Shown in pieces: positions 8,497 through 17,396 of a DNA stretch of 64,000 nucleotides (within the stretch, counting starts at the first letter, position 1; every line of letters begins with the position of its first letter). Origin of the DNA: Veillonella sp. R32 (GTDB taxonomy: Bacteria; Bacillota; Negativicutes; Veillonellales; Veillonellaceae); contig NZ_NMZQ01000014.1 of NCBI RefSeq assembly GCF_010093125.1, positions 1 through 64,000 on the forward strand. Direction: 5' to 3'. Position numbers and translations under genes: made by a program. The notes beneath the pieces are model-generated. The model worked only from the letters and a program-made list of their open reading frames with translations. It was not told where the DNA came from and ran no database searches.

Positions 8497-9978
8497 TCAA
8501 TTAGCGCTCTCAGTTACTGGTACAATTTCAGCTGCGATTGCCTCAATAGCACCTTGCCAAGCAGCATCGGCTTGTTCCAAAGCTACTTTACGTGCCTCCC
8601 GAGCCGTTTCAAATTGACTCGCTAATTCCGCTAACGCTTCCTCTTTAATAATATTACGACGAACACTGCCCATTAACTGTAAAAGAGCCGCCGGTGTTAA
8701 TACCATTTGTGCCAATTTAGTAAGTACAGCTTGGCCCCGTTCACTGCGGAAATACGTATACCAAATATACGCGGCTTGAGGATTAGTAAACAACCAATAT
8801 GCCTCCGTAGACTGTGTTAAATCCGTCTGTTCCATCAATTCGGCATACGCCGTTTCATCAAAAGACTCGCCACTAGGACGCCCTTCTTGGGGCACCAATT
8901 TCAACTGTACTGTTAAACCTTGCCGTTCCACTACTAAACGAGTAGCTTCATAGGCACTAAAAATCTTCTGAACATATAAAGGCACTTTAGGATCCGCCGA
9001 CGTGAAACCATCTTCCCCTAATGTTGGCAATTGCGCTTTCATGGCCGGCTCAACCCCACATAAAGATAAACCATATTGTACTAAAGAGAACGTATCCATA
9101 GCGGCCAATACTTCATGCGGCAAGGCAATAAACGGCGTACTGCGCCAACCTTCAGCCATAACTTCACGAATTTCTAATGCCACTTTTTTCACATCATAAT
9201 TAGTATACACAAATTCATAGGTACCTAAAGGCGCCCATTCCCGTACGGCTTGTAACCGCTTTTGTAAAAGCATATACTGCACCGCCATACGATTCATCCC
9301 TACTTGATCTTGAATAGCACTAATAGGAATAAAATAATGAGCCGTCCCTAGTTCCGTAATATTACCTACTCGGGTAGCCAATTCTTCCATAATTTGCACC
9401 GGTGCCCGGAATAAACCGGTTGACGCAGCCACAATGTGGTCAAAAATAACATCTTCCGGCCATTCATCAATAACGGGAGCCAACGGATATAATTGTTTGA
9501 ACAAGTTATAGCAAGTTTCTGATGGCGTATACAACAATAAGCGTTCTGCTGGCAATGCTTGCAAAATTTCTTCCGCTAACCCTGCATATTCTTCAATAAA
9601 CGCAAATAAAATAATGCCTTCGGACTTCTTATGTTCTTCAATGATTTCTTTAAAAGGTAAGCGCCATTGTTCACCACTAGCAATACCTTCTACATAGCCT
9701 GTTTCCGTAATAAAATCCATCACTTCTACAGCAAAAGATGGGCCATATACTTGTTCAAAACCAGCCTGGTCATAAGGCATAGGACCAAAAGCCTCTACGG
9801 TACTTTGAGTAGCTAGTTCATATAATTTATCACCCGTAATGCCCCATTGACGAACTTCTGGACTTGCTTGAAGCATTTGGTCTAACACGCGAAAGCGCAA
9901 TAGTTCCGTAACTACAGCACTACCAGTAACACCTAAGGTCTTAAATTTATTAATAATAGTTTGCATTGATTCTTTCAC
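8497..9978 (-). CDS. Conserved-looking protein of unknown function, 493 aa
   Basis: I do not recognise this protein. It starts with GTG at 9978, 7 bases from GGAGG, two bases after the nth stop, so it is almost certainly co-transcribed with nth. It has no signal peptide or membrane span. An N-terminal part of about 115 residues is followed by an alpha/beta-looking region (EGIILFAFIEEYAGLAEEI, then LLLYTPSETCYNLF, then DHIVAASTGLF) that recalls the order of a Rossmann or class I methyltransferase fold, but no SAM-binding Gly-rich loop or NPPY is visible. The C-terminus is a charged helical tail. It could be a methyltransferase-like protein that lost activity; this is speculative. Confidence 0.75.
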   Translation of the reverse strand: MKESMQTIINKFKTLGVTGSAVVTELLRFRVLDQMLQASPEVRQWGITGDKLYELATQSTVEAFGPMPYDQAGFEQVYGPSFAVEVMDFITETGYVEGIASGEQWRLPFKEIIEEHKKSEGIILFAFIEEYAGLAEEILQALPAERLLLYTPSETCYNLFKQLYPLAPVIDEWPEDVIFDHIVAASTGLFRAPVQIMEELATRVGNITELGTAHYFIPISAIQDQVGMNRMAVQYMLLQKRLQAVREWAPLGTYEFVYTNYDVKKVALEIREVMAEGWRSTPFIALPHEVLAAMDTFSLVQYGLSLCGVEPAMKAQLPTLGEDGFTSADPKVPLYVQKIFSAYEATRLVVERQGLTVQLKLVPQEGRPSGESFDETAYAELMEQTDLTQSTEAYWLFTNPQAAYIWYTYFRSERGQAVLTKLAQMVLTPAALLQLMGSVRRNIIKEEALAELASQFETAREARKVALEQADAAWQGAIEAIAAEIVPVTESAN

Positions 9979-9980
9979 TT

Positions 9981-10619
9981 TTATGCCTCCTTACCAGCTG
10001 ATGGACATACATGGACTAATGGACATTCACCGCATAGTGGTTTACGCGCTTTACATACCTTGCGACCATGCCAAATAAGCCAATGATGGGCCGCACTCCA
10101 CTTATCCATAGGGATTGCTTTTTTTAATTTTTCTTCCACCGCTTCTGGAGTCTTGCCCCGAGCTAGACCTAAGCGATTCGATACGCGAAATACATGCGTA
10201 TCTACGGCAATAGCAGGTATATCAAATAAAACAGATATAAGCACGTTCGCCGTTTTTCGTCCTACCCCTGGCAATTCTACCAATTTATCAAAATCAGCTG
10301 GTACTTCCCCACCATAAGTATGGACTAAAATATCACAAGTTTTAATTAAATTAGCCGCTTTAGCTCGGTATAAACCGCAATCACGAATTAATACTTCTAG
10401 CTTAGCCGTCCCTAGAGCTAGCATATCGGCAGGATCGCTATACGTAGGAAATAAACGGTCCGTAATAATGTTAACTCGTTCATCCGTACACTGCGCAGAC
10501 AAAACTACAGCCACTAATAATTCAAAGGGGCTATTATAATGTAAAGCAGGCTTTGCATCTTTATATACAGTTTCTAAAATCTCAATTTGTTCTGCCTTAA
10601 TGGCTTTAGTTACACGCAT
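9981..10619 (-). CDS. nth: Endonuclease III
   Basis: Bifunctional DNA glycosylase/AP lyase that removes oxidised pyrimidines in base-excision repair. The helix-hairpin-helix LPGVGRKTANV contains the catalytic K122, followed by D140 in AVDTHVFRV. The C-terminal [4Fe-4S] site is C189-x6-C196-x2-C199-x5-C205, the exact Nth spacing. I choose ATG 10619 because AGGAG sits 9 bases upstream; TTG 10625 would be too close. A promoter candidate is at 10672-10701, and the unknown 493-aa gene follows. Confidence 0.96.
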   Translation of the reverse strand: MRVTKAIKAEQIEILETVYKDAKPALHYNSPFELLVAVVLSAQCTDERVNIITDRLFPTYSDPADMLALGTAKLEVLIRDCGLYRAKAANLIKTCDILVHTYGGEVPADFDKLVELPGVGRKTANVLISVLFDIPAIAVDTHVFRVSNRLGLARGKTPEAVEEKLKKAIPMDKWSAAHHWLIWHGRKVCKARKPLCGECPLVHVCPSAGKEA

Positions 10620-10671
10620 TACCAACTACTCCTAATGCAATATCGAATACACATGTATTATACTGCTTACA

Positions 10672-10701
10672 ATTATATCACTAACTCTAGTTAAACATCA
10701 A
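10672..10701 (-). promoter_or_regulatory. Candidate promoter for nth
   Basis: On the minus strand TTGATG (10696-10701), an 18-base spacer, then TGATATAAT with -10 TATAAT at 10672-10677 and an extended -10 TG. This fits a housekeeping promoter about 50 bases before the nth start. Confidence 0.55.
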
Positions 10702-10754
10702 ACCAAGCCCATTTAGGATAAATAACGCCTACCATAGAGTAAGATTGACCAATA

Positions 10755-10763
10755 TGATATAAT
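10755..10763 (+). promoter_or_regulatory. Extended -10 promoter candidate for the DUF896 gene
   Basis: TGATATAAT gives an extended -10 (TG at 10755-10756, TATAAT at 10758-10763), 31 bases before the ATG. The TTGACC just upstream is only 7 bases away, too close to be its -35. The site is divergent from the nth promoter. Confidence 0.5.
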
Positions 10764-10793
10764 GTAAGTACATATATTACTTGGGAGGAACGT

Positions 10794-11027
10794 ATGAAAA
10801 TTAATGATGTGTTAGCACGTATTAATGAATTAGCGCATAAAAAGAAATCAGGTCAAGCTTTAACTGATGCAGAATTAGTAGAGAAAAAGGAATTATATCG
10901 CATTTATCTCGACTTCATTCGTGGTCAGGTAAAATCACAATTAGACCGTGTTCAATTTGTAGATGAAGAAACAGGTACTATTACCCCTGCCAAAGACTTG
11001 GCTAATGCTAAAAAGCAAGCCCATTAA
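10794..11027 (+). CDS. DUF896 family protein (YnzC-like)
   Basis: A 77-aa protein of the small cytoplasmic DUF896 family, whose members form a two-helix hairpin; the biochemical function is unknown, and some members in Bacillus are in the SOS regulon. The INELAHKKKSGQALTDAELVEKKELY segment, read as INELAHKKKSG plus LTDAELVEKKELY, is the family hallmark, followed by YLDFIRGQVKSQLD. GGGAGG precedes the ATG. It is one of few plus-strand genes and is monocistronic, between its own promoter and a terminator. I see no LexA box, but the promoter region is short and was inspected only by eye. Confidence 0.85.
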   Translation: MKINDVLARINELAHKKKSGQALTDAELVEKKELYRIYLDFIRGQVKSQLDRVQFVDEETGTITPAKDLANAKKQAH

Positions 11028-11047
11028 AAGAGGCTATAAAAACAAAA

Positions 11048-11129
11048 CCGGTAAACCAACCGTGATTACTACCATAAGTTCGTATAACTTTTGGCTCTGT
11101 ATCTCACCGTCAGTTTACCGGATTTTTTT
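11048..11129. terminator. Bidirectional terminator with a very long loop
   Basis: CCGGTAAAC (11048-11056) pairs with GTTTACCGG (11113-11121). On the plus strand the stem is followed by A and seven Ts; on the minus strand by TTTTGTTTTT. The element therefore suits both the DUF896 gene and the convergent aminotransferase gene. The 56-base interior is much longer than usual and shows only a weak internal hairpin. Confidence 0.7.
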
Positions 11130-12378
11130 ATAAGTGGCCTAAACGATGCATTACTTCATACACCGTCTTAGCTAAGCCATGCATTTGTCGCTTAGGAATG
11201 CTACAAGCAGCAATGCGAATCCCATGTTTTAATGCAATGACATAGACATGTTCTTTTGTTAATTCTTCCACAATTTCTTTGCTATATTCTGTTGGAATTG
11301 TCAAGAAGAAACCACCACAGTATGGTAAGCAAGGAACGCCTAACTCCTTAGCTTCCTCTGTGAAAATATGCGCCCGTTCTTGTACTAATTCACAATATTC
11401 AGCTCGTTCTTTTTCATGAGCAGCTAATTTTGCTGGATCATTCACAATGTTAGCCATAGTGCGCATAGCTGGTCGGCAAATATTTGACCAAGTAGCACGT
11501 GAAGTTAACGCATTAATTTCAGTAAATTCATTATTAACAGCTTCATCCGAAGTAATACCAATCATAGCACCTACACGCTGGCCATACATAGTAAACCCTT
11601 TAGATAAGCTATAGCATGCAACAACTAAGATTTCTTTAGGTAATTGGCTAAATTTTTTAAAGAATCGACGAACTGTTTGCTTTTCACCAGAGTAATCAAT
11701 ATAAGCTACATCACAAGCGATAATAACTTTATTCTTGCCATTACCTACTAATTCTTTAGCAAAGCCGATAACTTTATCCCAATCTTCATCAGTTAAACTA
11801 AAACCAGTTGGGTTATTACCTGGTGTATTAAAAATCAAAACTACATTTTCCTGTTTAGCGGCTACTTCCAAAGCCCTCCCTTTGAAGGCTTCAAAATTAA
11901 AATGTAAATTTTCATCAAATAATGGATAGGTTTCTAAATGACGATGATTGTCGCCACAAATTTGTTCATAAGCCCCCCAATACCAATCCGCCGTTAACAC
12001 TATATCTTCAGGATTCGTGTAGTTATGAACTAAATGGTGAATACCACCTGTACCACCAGCCGTAGCTACAGCAGACACAAAAGCATCTGGTCTTGATTCA
12101 CCAAAGCATTCCTTTTGCGCTGCTTCTAAGAACTCAGGTAATCCAGCAATAGGTGCATAGGCCGTGTATTCATTACGTGGCAAATGTAGATATTCATGTT
12201 CTACTGCTTTTAAGAATACAATATCCCCTTCTTCATCCATGATGGAGCCTAAGGTACCGTTCAATACATTTTCTTTTCCGTTCTGACGCGCATCTTCCTG
12301 TGCTCGTGCATTCATGACGAAAATATTATCTTTTGCTTTTTTACCACGTGCATGTGTGGCAGCCATACTCATAGTCAT
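11128..12378 (-). CDS. Class I/II PLP-dependent aminotransferase
   Basis: A 416-aa fold-type I aminotransferase. The PLP lysine is K260 in CYSLSKGFTMYGQRVGAM; NTPGNNPTG (184-192) and D223 in ACDVAYIDY hold the cofactor. The overall layout fits aromatic or aspartate-type transaminases, but substrate cannot be read from sequence. The ATG at 12378 has GGATGG upstream; two more in-frame ATGs (codons 3 and 5) are possible. It is a single gene convergent with DUF896 and shares its terminator; its 3' end overlaps the U-tract. Confidence 0.85.
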   Translation of the reverse strand: MTMSMAATHARGKKAKDNIFVMNARAQEDARQNGKENVLNGTLGSIMDEEGDIVFLKAVEHEYLHLPRNEYTAYAPIAGLPEFLEAAQKECFGESRPDAFVSAVATAGGTGGIHHLVHNYTNPEDIVLTADWYWGAYEQICGDNHRHLETYPLFDENLHFNFEAFKGRALEVAAKQENVVLIFNTPGNNPTGFSLTDEDWDKVIGFAKELVGNGKNKVIIACDVAYIDYSGEKQTVRRFFKKFSQLPKEILVVACYSLSKGFTMYGQRVGAMIGITSDEAVNNEFTEINALTSRATWSNICRPAMRTMANIVNDPAKLAAHEKERAEYCELVQERAHIFTEEAKELGVPCLPYCGGFFLTIPTEYSKEIVEELTKEHVYVIALKHGIRIAACSIPKRQMHGLAKTVYEVMHRLGHL

Positions 12379-12536
12379 TCATAACACCATCCCATCTTAA
12401 GTTAATAATTCCTTACTTAATAATAACTAAAATGGGTATCTCTTACAAGCGGAAATGCTTTGTTTTTCAAAAGAATATTGTATACACTATTGTGTCTATA
12501 TTATATACTATTTTCTAACACTCTTTAAAATGCACA

Positions 12537-12575
12537 AAAGTCCATGATAATAGCCAAGCTACTATCATGGACTTT
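12537..12575 (-). terminator. Terminator after the ftsZ-linked outer-membrane gene
   Basis: A 13-bp stem (12537-12549 with 12563-12575) extends by 4 more pairs past one mismatch and has a 3-base loop. On the minus strand it is followed by TTGTGCATTTT. It lies about 67 bases downstream of the outer-membrane protein gene and would close the dcw-omp unit. Confidence 0.75.
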
Positions 12576-12642
12576 ATTATATCCGTATATATGCTATGCC
12601 AGTTTTATTCTAAAATCAGAAATTATAAGCTTCTTCCTAAAA

Positions 12643-13221
12643 CTAGAAGTTATAACCTACGCCAGCATGTAAACCTTTTACAGTACCACGGTCACCATCT
12701 ACGCTGTATTTATCATATTGATAATATACGTTAAGATCTAAATCATCATTTAATGCATAGGCAGCACCGATTTGATATGTGTTTTTAATATCGTTACCAA
12801 AACCTACTTTAGCATAGCCATTAATTTTATCAGTCAATGGCACATGACCAATTACACCAGCTTGCATACCAGTTTCATGGTCACCATCTGCTTTAATGTA
12901 AGTACCAGCACCATATATGTTTACATTTGGATGAATTTCATATACAGCTGCTAATTGATGGTCTTTTAAATCACTTTGATCATCAAGATTTACTTTGCTA
13001 TATGCATATTGTAAAGCTAATTTATCGCTTAAAGCAGTTTGCAAATTAGCACCAAAACCATCAGCATGACCACTTTCATCACTTACACTTTGGTTAAAGC
13101 TATATTCTACACCGATTTTGCTCTGACCTTCATTAATATCAGTAACAGGTACAGCAGCTGCGAAAGCAGCACCAGTCAACATAGTAGCGGCTAAAGTAGC
13201 CACGAATAATTTCTTGTTCAT
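12643..13221 (-). CDS. Small outer-membrane beta-barrel protein
   Basis: A 192-aa exported protein: basic start MNKK, hydrophobic core to about residue 20 and an AFA-type signal peptidase site near residues 20-23. The rest alternates polar and hydrophobic residues in about eight short strands joined by Asp/Gly turns, and it ends in GVGYNF; a C-terminal Phe is the signal used by BAM for barrel insertion. This is direct evidence for an outer membrane. AGGAGG precedes the ATG. It begins only 39 bases after ftsZ with no terminator between, so it may share that transcript. It could be a porin, adhesin or stabilising barrel; the substrate is unknown. Confidence 0.8.
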   Translation of the reverse strand: MNKKLFVATLAATMLTGAAFAAAVPVTDINEGQSKIGVEYSFNQSVSDESGHADGFGANLQTALSDKLALQYAYSKVNLDDQSDLKDHQLAAVYEIHPNVNIYGAGTYIKADGDHETGMQAGVIGHVPLTDKINGYAKVGFGNDIKNTYQIGAAYALNDDLDLNVYYQYDKYSVDGDRGTVKGLHAGVGYNF

Positions 13222-13260
13222 AAAGGTACCTCCTCTGTTCTCATAAAACTAATTATATAA

Positions 13261-14265
13261 TTAGCGTTTCATAAATGTAGGAATTTCAGGTCCTACTGTA
13301 CCAAATGGAGATTTTGTTACCCCTGTTTTAGGCTGTGCCCCGAAGCCAGTAGCTACAACAGTAATCTGTACACGGTCTCCAAGGTTTTCATCTATAACGG
13401 AACCAAAAATAATGTTAGCTTCTGGATCCGCTGCTTCGGAAATGATTTCAGCAGCTTCGTTAATTTCGAATAAGCTTAAATCATTGCTACCAGTAATATT
13501 CAAGAGAATGCCTTTAGCCCCTTCAATGGAAGTTTCCAATAATGGGCTATTAATTGCCATTTTAGCAGCATCTACAGCGCGGTTTTCACCTTCGCCAATA
13601 CCAATACCCATCAAGGCTTCCCCTTGATTAGTCATAATTGTTTTTACGTCAGCAAAGTCAAGATTAATAAGACCTGGTACGGTGATCAAATCAGAAATAC
13701 CTTTGATACCTTGACGAAGCACATCATCAGCTGTGCGGAATGCTTCGTTCAATGGAGTCTTTTTATCTACCACTTGCAATAATTTATCATTAGGAATCAC
13801 AATAATAGTATCTACTTTGCTAGTAAGCATTTCAATGCCTTTATCCGCTTGATTTTTACGACGTTTACCTTCAAAAGTAAATGGTTTCGTTACTACACCT
13901 ACGGTCAACGCACCCATTTCACGAGCGCATTCAGCTACGATAGGTGCTGCACCAGTACCAGTGCCACCACCCATACCAGCAGTAACAAATACCATGTCGG
14001 AACCTTGAAGGGCTTTAGTAATTTCTTCACGACTTTCTTGAGCGGCTTCTTCCCCAACCTGAGGATTGGCACCAGCGCCAAGACCTTTAGTCAATTTTTC
14101 ACCTAATTGGATTTTTGTTGTTGCTTTTGAATTATCTAATGCTTGTGTTTCTGTATTGGCTACCAAGAATTCTACACCTTGAAGGCCACTGTCAATCATA
14201 CGATTTACGGCGTTGCTTCCGCCACCACCGACACCAATAACTTTAATACTTGCGAATTCCGACAT
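13261..14265 (-). CDS. ftsZ: Cell division protein FtsZ, with a very short C-terminal linker
   Basis: Tubulin-like GTPase that forms the division ring. The GTP-binding [10 protein letters not shown] is at residues 99-108, with the T7-loop segment [11 protein letters not shown] further on. At 334 aa it is shorter than most FtsZ proteins: after the globular domain only about 15 residues precede the C-terminal peptide IPTFMKR, so the usual flexible linker is nearly absent. GGAGGAGG lies before the ATG. A promoter candidate sits in the 143-base gap upstream. No ftsA precedes it, which is unusual. Confidence 0.97.
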   Translation of the reverse strand: MSEFASIKVIGVGGGGSNAVNRMIDSGLQGVEFLVANTETQALDNSKATTKIQLGEKLTKGLGAGANPQVGEEAAQESREEITKALQGSDMVFVTAGMGGGTGTGAAPIVAECAREMGALTVGVVTKPFTFEGKRRKNQADKGIEMLTSKVDTIIVIPNDKLLQVVDKKTPLNEAFRTADDVLRQGIKGISDLITVPGLINLDFADVKTIMTNQGEALMGIGIGEGENRAVDAAKMAINSPLLETSIEGAKGILLNITGSNDLSLFEINEAAEIISEAADPEANIIFGSVIDENLGDRVQITVVATGFGAQPKTGVTKSPFGTVGPEIPTFMKR

Positions 14266-14338
14266 TTACGTTCCTCCTCCTGTTGCCCGTAAGATTTATA
14301 TGCCCTTTATTTCAAACTAAGTGATTATATTCAATATT

Positions 14339-14367
14339 ATTATAACTAGTTTCATTTCATTTTACAC
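14339..14367 (-). promoter_or_regulatory. Weak promoter candidate for ftsZ
   Basis: On the minus strand GTGTAA (14362-14367), 17 bases, then TATAAT (14339-14344). The -10 is perfect but the -35 matches consensus at only three positions. The AT-rich 143-base gap after sbp would allow extra ftsZ transcription. Confidence 0.35.
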
Positions 14368-14408
14368 TATTTTTTTTATTTTTTCCACTCTTTAAATAAA
14401 AGTATACC

Positions 14409-14753
14409 TTATTTTGTACGTCTTGACAAAAGTAATCGGCGAATGGCTGCTGTATTTTGGAATAATCGTAAACCAAAACTGATTAATGCTACATAATAGA
14501 GGTCTATGCCAACAAAATTGCCCAAGAATACTAATAAAGCCGCTAATAGTGAATTTGAAAAGAAACCCGTTAAAAAGATAGATAAATTGAAGATACGTTC
14601 TAAGGCTGCTCGAGTACCACCAAAAACACTATCTAATGCAGCTAATAACGCTACTGATGTGTATTTAGCATATATAGGTGAAATTTCTAGCGGTGTCAGT
14701 ACACCAATAGCAATGCCTAAAATTAAACCACCGACGATAAATAAGTACATCAT
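14409..14753 (-). CDS. sbp: Small basic protein of the division cluster (DUF1290)
   Basis: A 114-aa integral membrane protein of the Sbp/DUF1290 family, always found near ftsZ in Firmicutes; its function is unknown. Three hydrophobic segments are visible: residues 2-20, about 55-80 and 82-95, followed by a basic tail RRLLLSRR. The GGTRAALERIF loop is conserved. The ATG overlaps the DUF881 stop by one base (TAATG), so the two are translationally coupled. Confidence 0.9.
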   Translation of the reverse strand: MMYLFIVGGLILGIAIGVLTPLEISPIYAKYTSVALLAALDSVFGGTRAALERIFNLSIFLTGFFSNSLLAALLVFLGNFVGIDLYYVALISFGLRLFQNTAAIRRLLLSRRTK

Positions 14754-15448
14754 TATTGTTTACCGCCTCCTTGTTTAATTTCTTTTAAGTGTTCTTCTTT
14801 AAAAGTACCCGCAAAAGCAGGTACTACAATATTATCTTCTTTTTGAATTTTTAATTCAATCCCCCAATATTTTAAAGATTCGACTACACCACCACGCATA
14901 GTTAAGGCCGCCGATAAGGTCTTAGGATCACCAATTGCTTTAATTACAAAAGGTGGTGCAAATACTTTACCATTCACCATAACAGTTGGACCGGCACAAC
15001 GCACTTCGGATGTACCGACTAAACGTTGATCGTTAATAGCAATGGCTTCAGCCCCACCGGCGCGCAATTCATTGAGAACGCGCAATAAATCTTCATCATG
15101 AATTAAATAGAGGTTAGGATTTTCATTGTCTTTAACGGGAACCTTACTATCATTAATCGTAATGACTACCCCTGGGCCACTCACATCCGTAAGGCCCGCT
15201 CGTTGTTTTAATAAATTGATGTCACTAACCGCACTGGCCGTGGCATCACTCTTTTGTATTGCTTCTAATTGCTGACGTAGCTCGTCTCGTTCCTTTTCGG
15301 CTGCCGTCAGTTCACGTGCTAAATCTCCTGTGCGCTGTAAATGAATATTGCTTTCCGCAATGCTTTGAGTCATTTTATATTGCCCTACTAACATAACGCC
15401 TAACAACATACTTACAGCCGCTATCGCCCAACGACCTTGCTTTAACAT
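14753..15448 (-). CDS. DUF881 family division-cluster protein (YlxW-like)
   Basis: A 231-aa protein with an N-terminal membrane anchor (about residues 8-22), a coiled coil (about 40-65, rich in E, R and Q) and an extracytoplasmic DUF881 domain with GPGVVITINDS and the LLRVLNELRAGGAEAIAINDQRL segment (given here as LLRVLNELRAGGAEAI and INDQRL). Its position between ftsQ and sbp is the same as ylxW in Bacillus. The function is not known. GAGG precedes the ATG. Confidence 0.9.
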   Translation of the reverse strand: MLKQGRWAIAAVSMLLGVMLVGQYKMTQSIAESNIHLQRTGDLARELTAAEKERDELRQQLEAIQKSDATASAVSDINLLKQRAGLTDVSGPGVVITINDSKVPVKDNENPNLYLIHDEDLLRVLNELRAGGAEAIAINDQRLVGTSEVRCAGPTVMVNGKVFAPPFVIKAIGDPKTLSAALTMRGGVVESLKYWGIELKIQKEDNIVVPAFAGTFKEEHLKEIKQGGGKQ

Positions 15449-15472
15449 GCTTCCTCTTCCATTATTTTCGTA

Positions 15473-16441
15473 TTAAGGCGTCTTTATAAAGGGCGCCTTT
15501 ACATTCACATCTAAATATTGTGCTGCTACTCCACGAGCCTTTACATCACGCAGCATATTTTCTGATAAAGGCCCTTTTTTATCTAGTTCAGTTGTATCGC
15601 CTAAATGTAATGGCAAACCATCTACAGTATAAGCAATCAGTTGTTGTGTATCCCCTACATTAATTTCTGCTATATTTTTACGTCCTTCCACACTTAAAGA
15701 GGTTAAATACGTAAGAGCCCCTTTAATAACTGGTACTTCAATCATGTCCCCTAAGAGAACATTGCCTAATTTAATACCTGAAATAATGGGTGCCGACGTA
15801 TCTTCAATAGCAGTTCCTAAATTAATAACGCGACCTGCTGAATCGAGCGTAGCAAAGCCAAATTGTGTAGCTACTACCGCCGCAGGTTGTCGTTCCGTAA
15901 TATTAACTTGCAAGGTTAAGGGCAATACATACGTTACTTTCGCCGTTTCTACTCGTAAATCATGTTGCAAACGTTCTTCTAATTGGCCAGAATTTATTTG
16001 CAATAAATTCACAGGATAGTGAATATTGCCAGCTGCCATTACATCTGACACCGTAACCTTATCACTACCAGTTACTTGAATCGTGCCAAAAGGAATGGGC
16101 AACATAAATAATAAAGCCCAAAGGATTAGCAAGGCGCCACCACCCCATACTACGCGACGTCGCCAAGCATGAGGCCGGCGCGGTGGCTCTGGCGGTTCCC
16201 CTGAACCACCGCCTAGACTATCATCATAGGTAGGCGTTTCTTCACGGGGTTGATCAAAATCATATAGGTGACGTGGTTCTGTTGGCTGTGGTGGTACAAA
16301 ACGAGGTTGTGGATTCGGTGTTACCACCTCTGGCCCTGCCTGTTCAGCCCAAGCAGACCAACTAGACCAATTTGCTTCACCAGCCCCAGTATGAGGCCTT
16401 TGATTGGAACTAGATGAATACTGACGATTATCTCCGTTCAT
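15473..16441 (-). CDS. ftsQ: Cell division protein FtsQ/DivIB
   Basis: Bitopic division protein that links early and late divisome parts. The 322-aa protein has a long Pro/Gly/Ser-rich cytoplasmic tail (residues 1-95), a basic stretch RRRVVW, one membrane span (about 99-115), a POTRA domain beginning IPFGTIQVTGSDKVT and a beta domain containing FATLDSAGRVI. GGAGA lies before the ATG. Its place between ddl and the DUF881 gene is the normal divIB position, although the murB gene often found before it is missing. Confidence 0.92.
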   Translation of the reverse strand: MNGDNRQYSSSSNQRPHTGAGEANWSSWSAWAEQAGPEVVTPNPQPRFVPPQPTEPRHLYDFDQPREETPTYDDSLGGGSGEPPEPPRRPHAWRRRVVWGGGALLILWALLFMLPIPFGTIQVTGSDKVTVSDVMAAGNIHYPVNLLQINSGQLEERLQHDLRVETAKVTYVLPLTLQVNITERQPAAVVATQFGFATLDSAGRVINLGTAIEDTSAPIISGIKLGNVLLGDMIEVPVIKGALTYLTSLSVEGRKNIAEINVGDTQQLIAYTVDGLPLHLGDTTELDKKGPLSENMLRDVKARGVAAQYLDVNVKAPFIKTP

Positions 16442-16461
16442 CTTTGTATCTCCGCAATTAA

Positions 16462-17394
16462 TTAAAACTTACCTAAACCAGCGGACAATAGAATCTTTTC
16501 ACATAAAGTAGGAAAATCCATCCCCATAGCACGGGCTGCCTTAGGTACTAAGGAAGTGGCCGTCATGCCAGGAACTGTATTATATTCTAATACAAAAGGT
16601 TCGCCTGCTTCATTCGTCATAATATCAACGCGGATTACACCACTACATTGTAATTCGCTATATACAGCTTCACCAATAGCTTGCATCTTAGTGGTCAACG
16701 TTTCATCAATAGGTGCAGGCACTAAATAATCGGTAGCGCCCGTTGTATATTTTGACTGATAGTCATATTCCCCAGAATGAGGACGAATTTCAATCACTGG
16801 CAAGGCTTTACCATCCAATACGGACACGGTAAATTCACGACCATCTAAATACTGCTCAACTACTAGAATGTGATCATATACCAAAGCCTCTTTGACAGCA
16901 GCCTCTAACTCCGCTTCGGTTCGTACAATCACAACGCCAATACTAGAACCTTGCGTAGCTGGTTTTAAAACAACAGGATACGTAAAATTAGCTTTAATAT
17001 GTTCGAGAATTTGAGCTTCGCTTTGCTGTTCACTATTATAAGATACAGCGCGGGCTGTTGGAATTTGTGACCCTACAAACACATCTTTACTAATTTTTTT
17101 ATTCATACCCACCGCTTGTGCCATAATACCCGAACCAGTATATGGAATACCAGCCATTTCAAGCAAGCCTTGTAATGCACCGTCTTCGCCAAATTTCCCA
17201 TGCAAAGCATTAAATACAATATCCCCTTTACGTGCCTTAATATCTTGTAATACTTGTTCTGGCACCAATTCTAAGGTTTCCGCTTTATAGCCAAGGCTCA
17301 CCAAAGCTTCTGCAATAGCTTGGCCTGTGCGCCGTGAAACTTCTGCTTCTTTTGATGGACCACCCATTAATACAATAATTTGTTTATCCTTCAT
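16462..17394 (-). CDS. ddl: D-alanine--D-alanine ligase
   Basis: ATP-grasp enzyme that makes the D-Ala-D-Ala dipeptide added by MurF. The 310-aa protein has an N-terminal MGGPSKEAEVSRRTG, the HGKFGEDG segment with GALQGLLE, and the Mg-binding end EYNTVPGMT with S/L residues typical of the family. The ATG comes two bases after the murC stop codon. The presence of a standard ligase implies ordinary D-Ala-D-Ala stems. Confidence 0.95.
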   Translation of the reverse strand: MKDKQIIVLMGGPSKEAEVSRRTGQAIAEALVSLGYKAETLELVPEQVLQDIKARKGDIVFNALHGKFGEDGALQGLLEMAGIPYTGSGIMAQAVGMNKKISKDVFVGSQIPTARAVSYNSEQQSEAQILEHIKANFTYPVVLKPATQGSSIGVVIVRTEAELEAAVKEALVYDHILVVEQYLDGREFTVSVLDGKALPVIEIRPHSGEYDYQSKYTTGATDYLVPAPIDETLTTKMQAIGEAVYSELQCSGVIRVDIMTNEAGEPFVLEYNTVPGMTATSLVPKAARAMGMDFPTLCEKILLSAGLGKF

Positions 17395-17396
17395 GA

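Noticed and set aside
10745-10763. TTGACC plus TATAAT as a normal promoter for the DUF896 gene
   Set aside because: The spacing is only 7 bases; I keep only the extended -10 reading.
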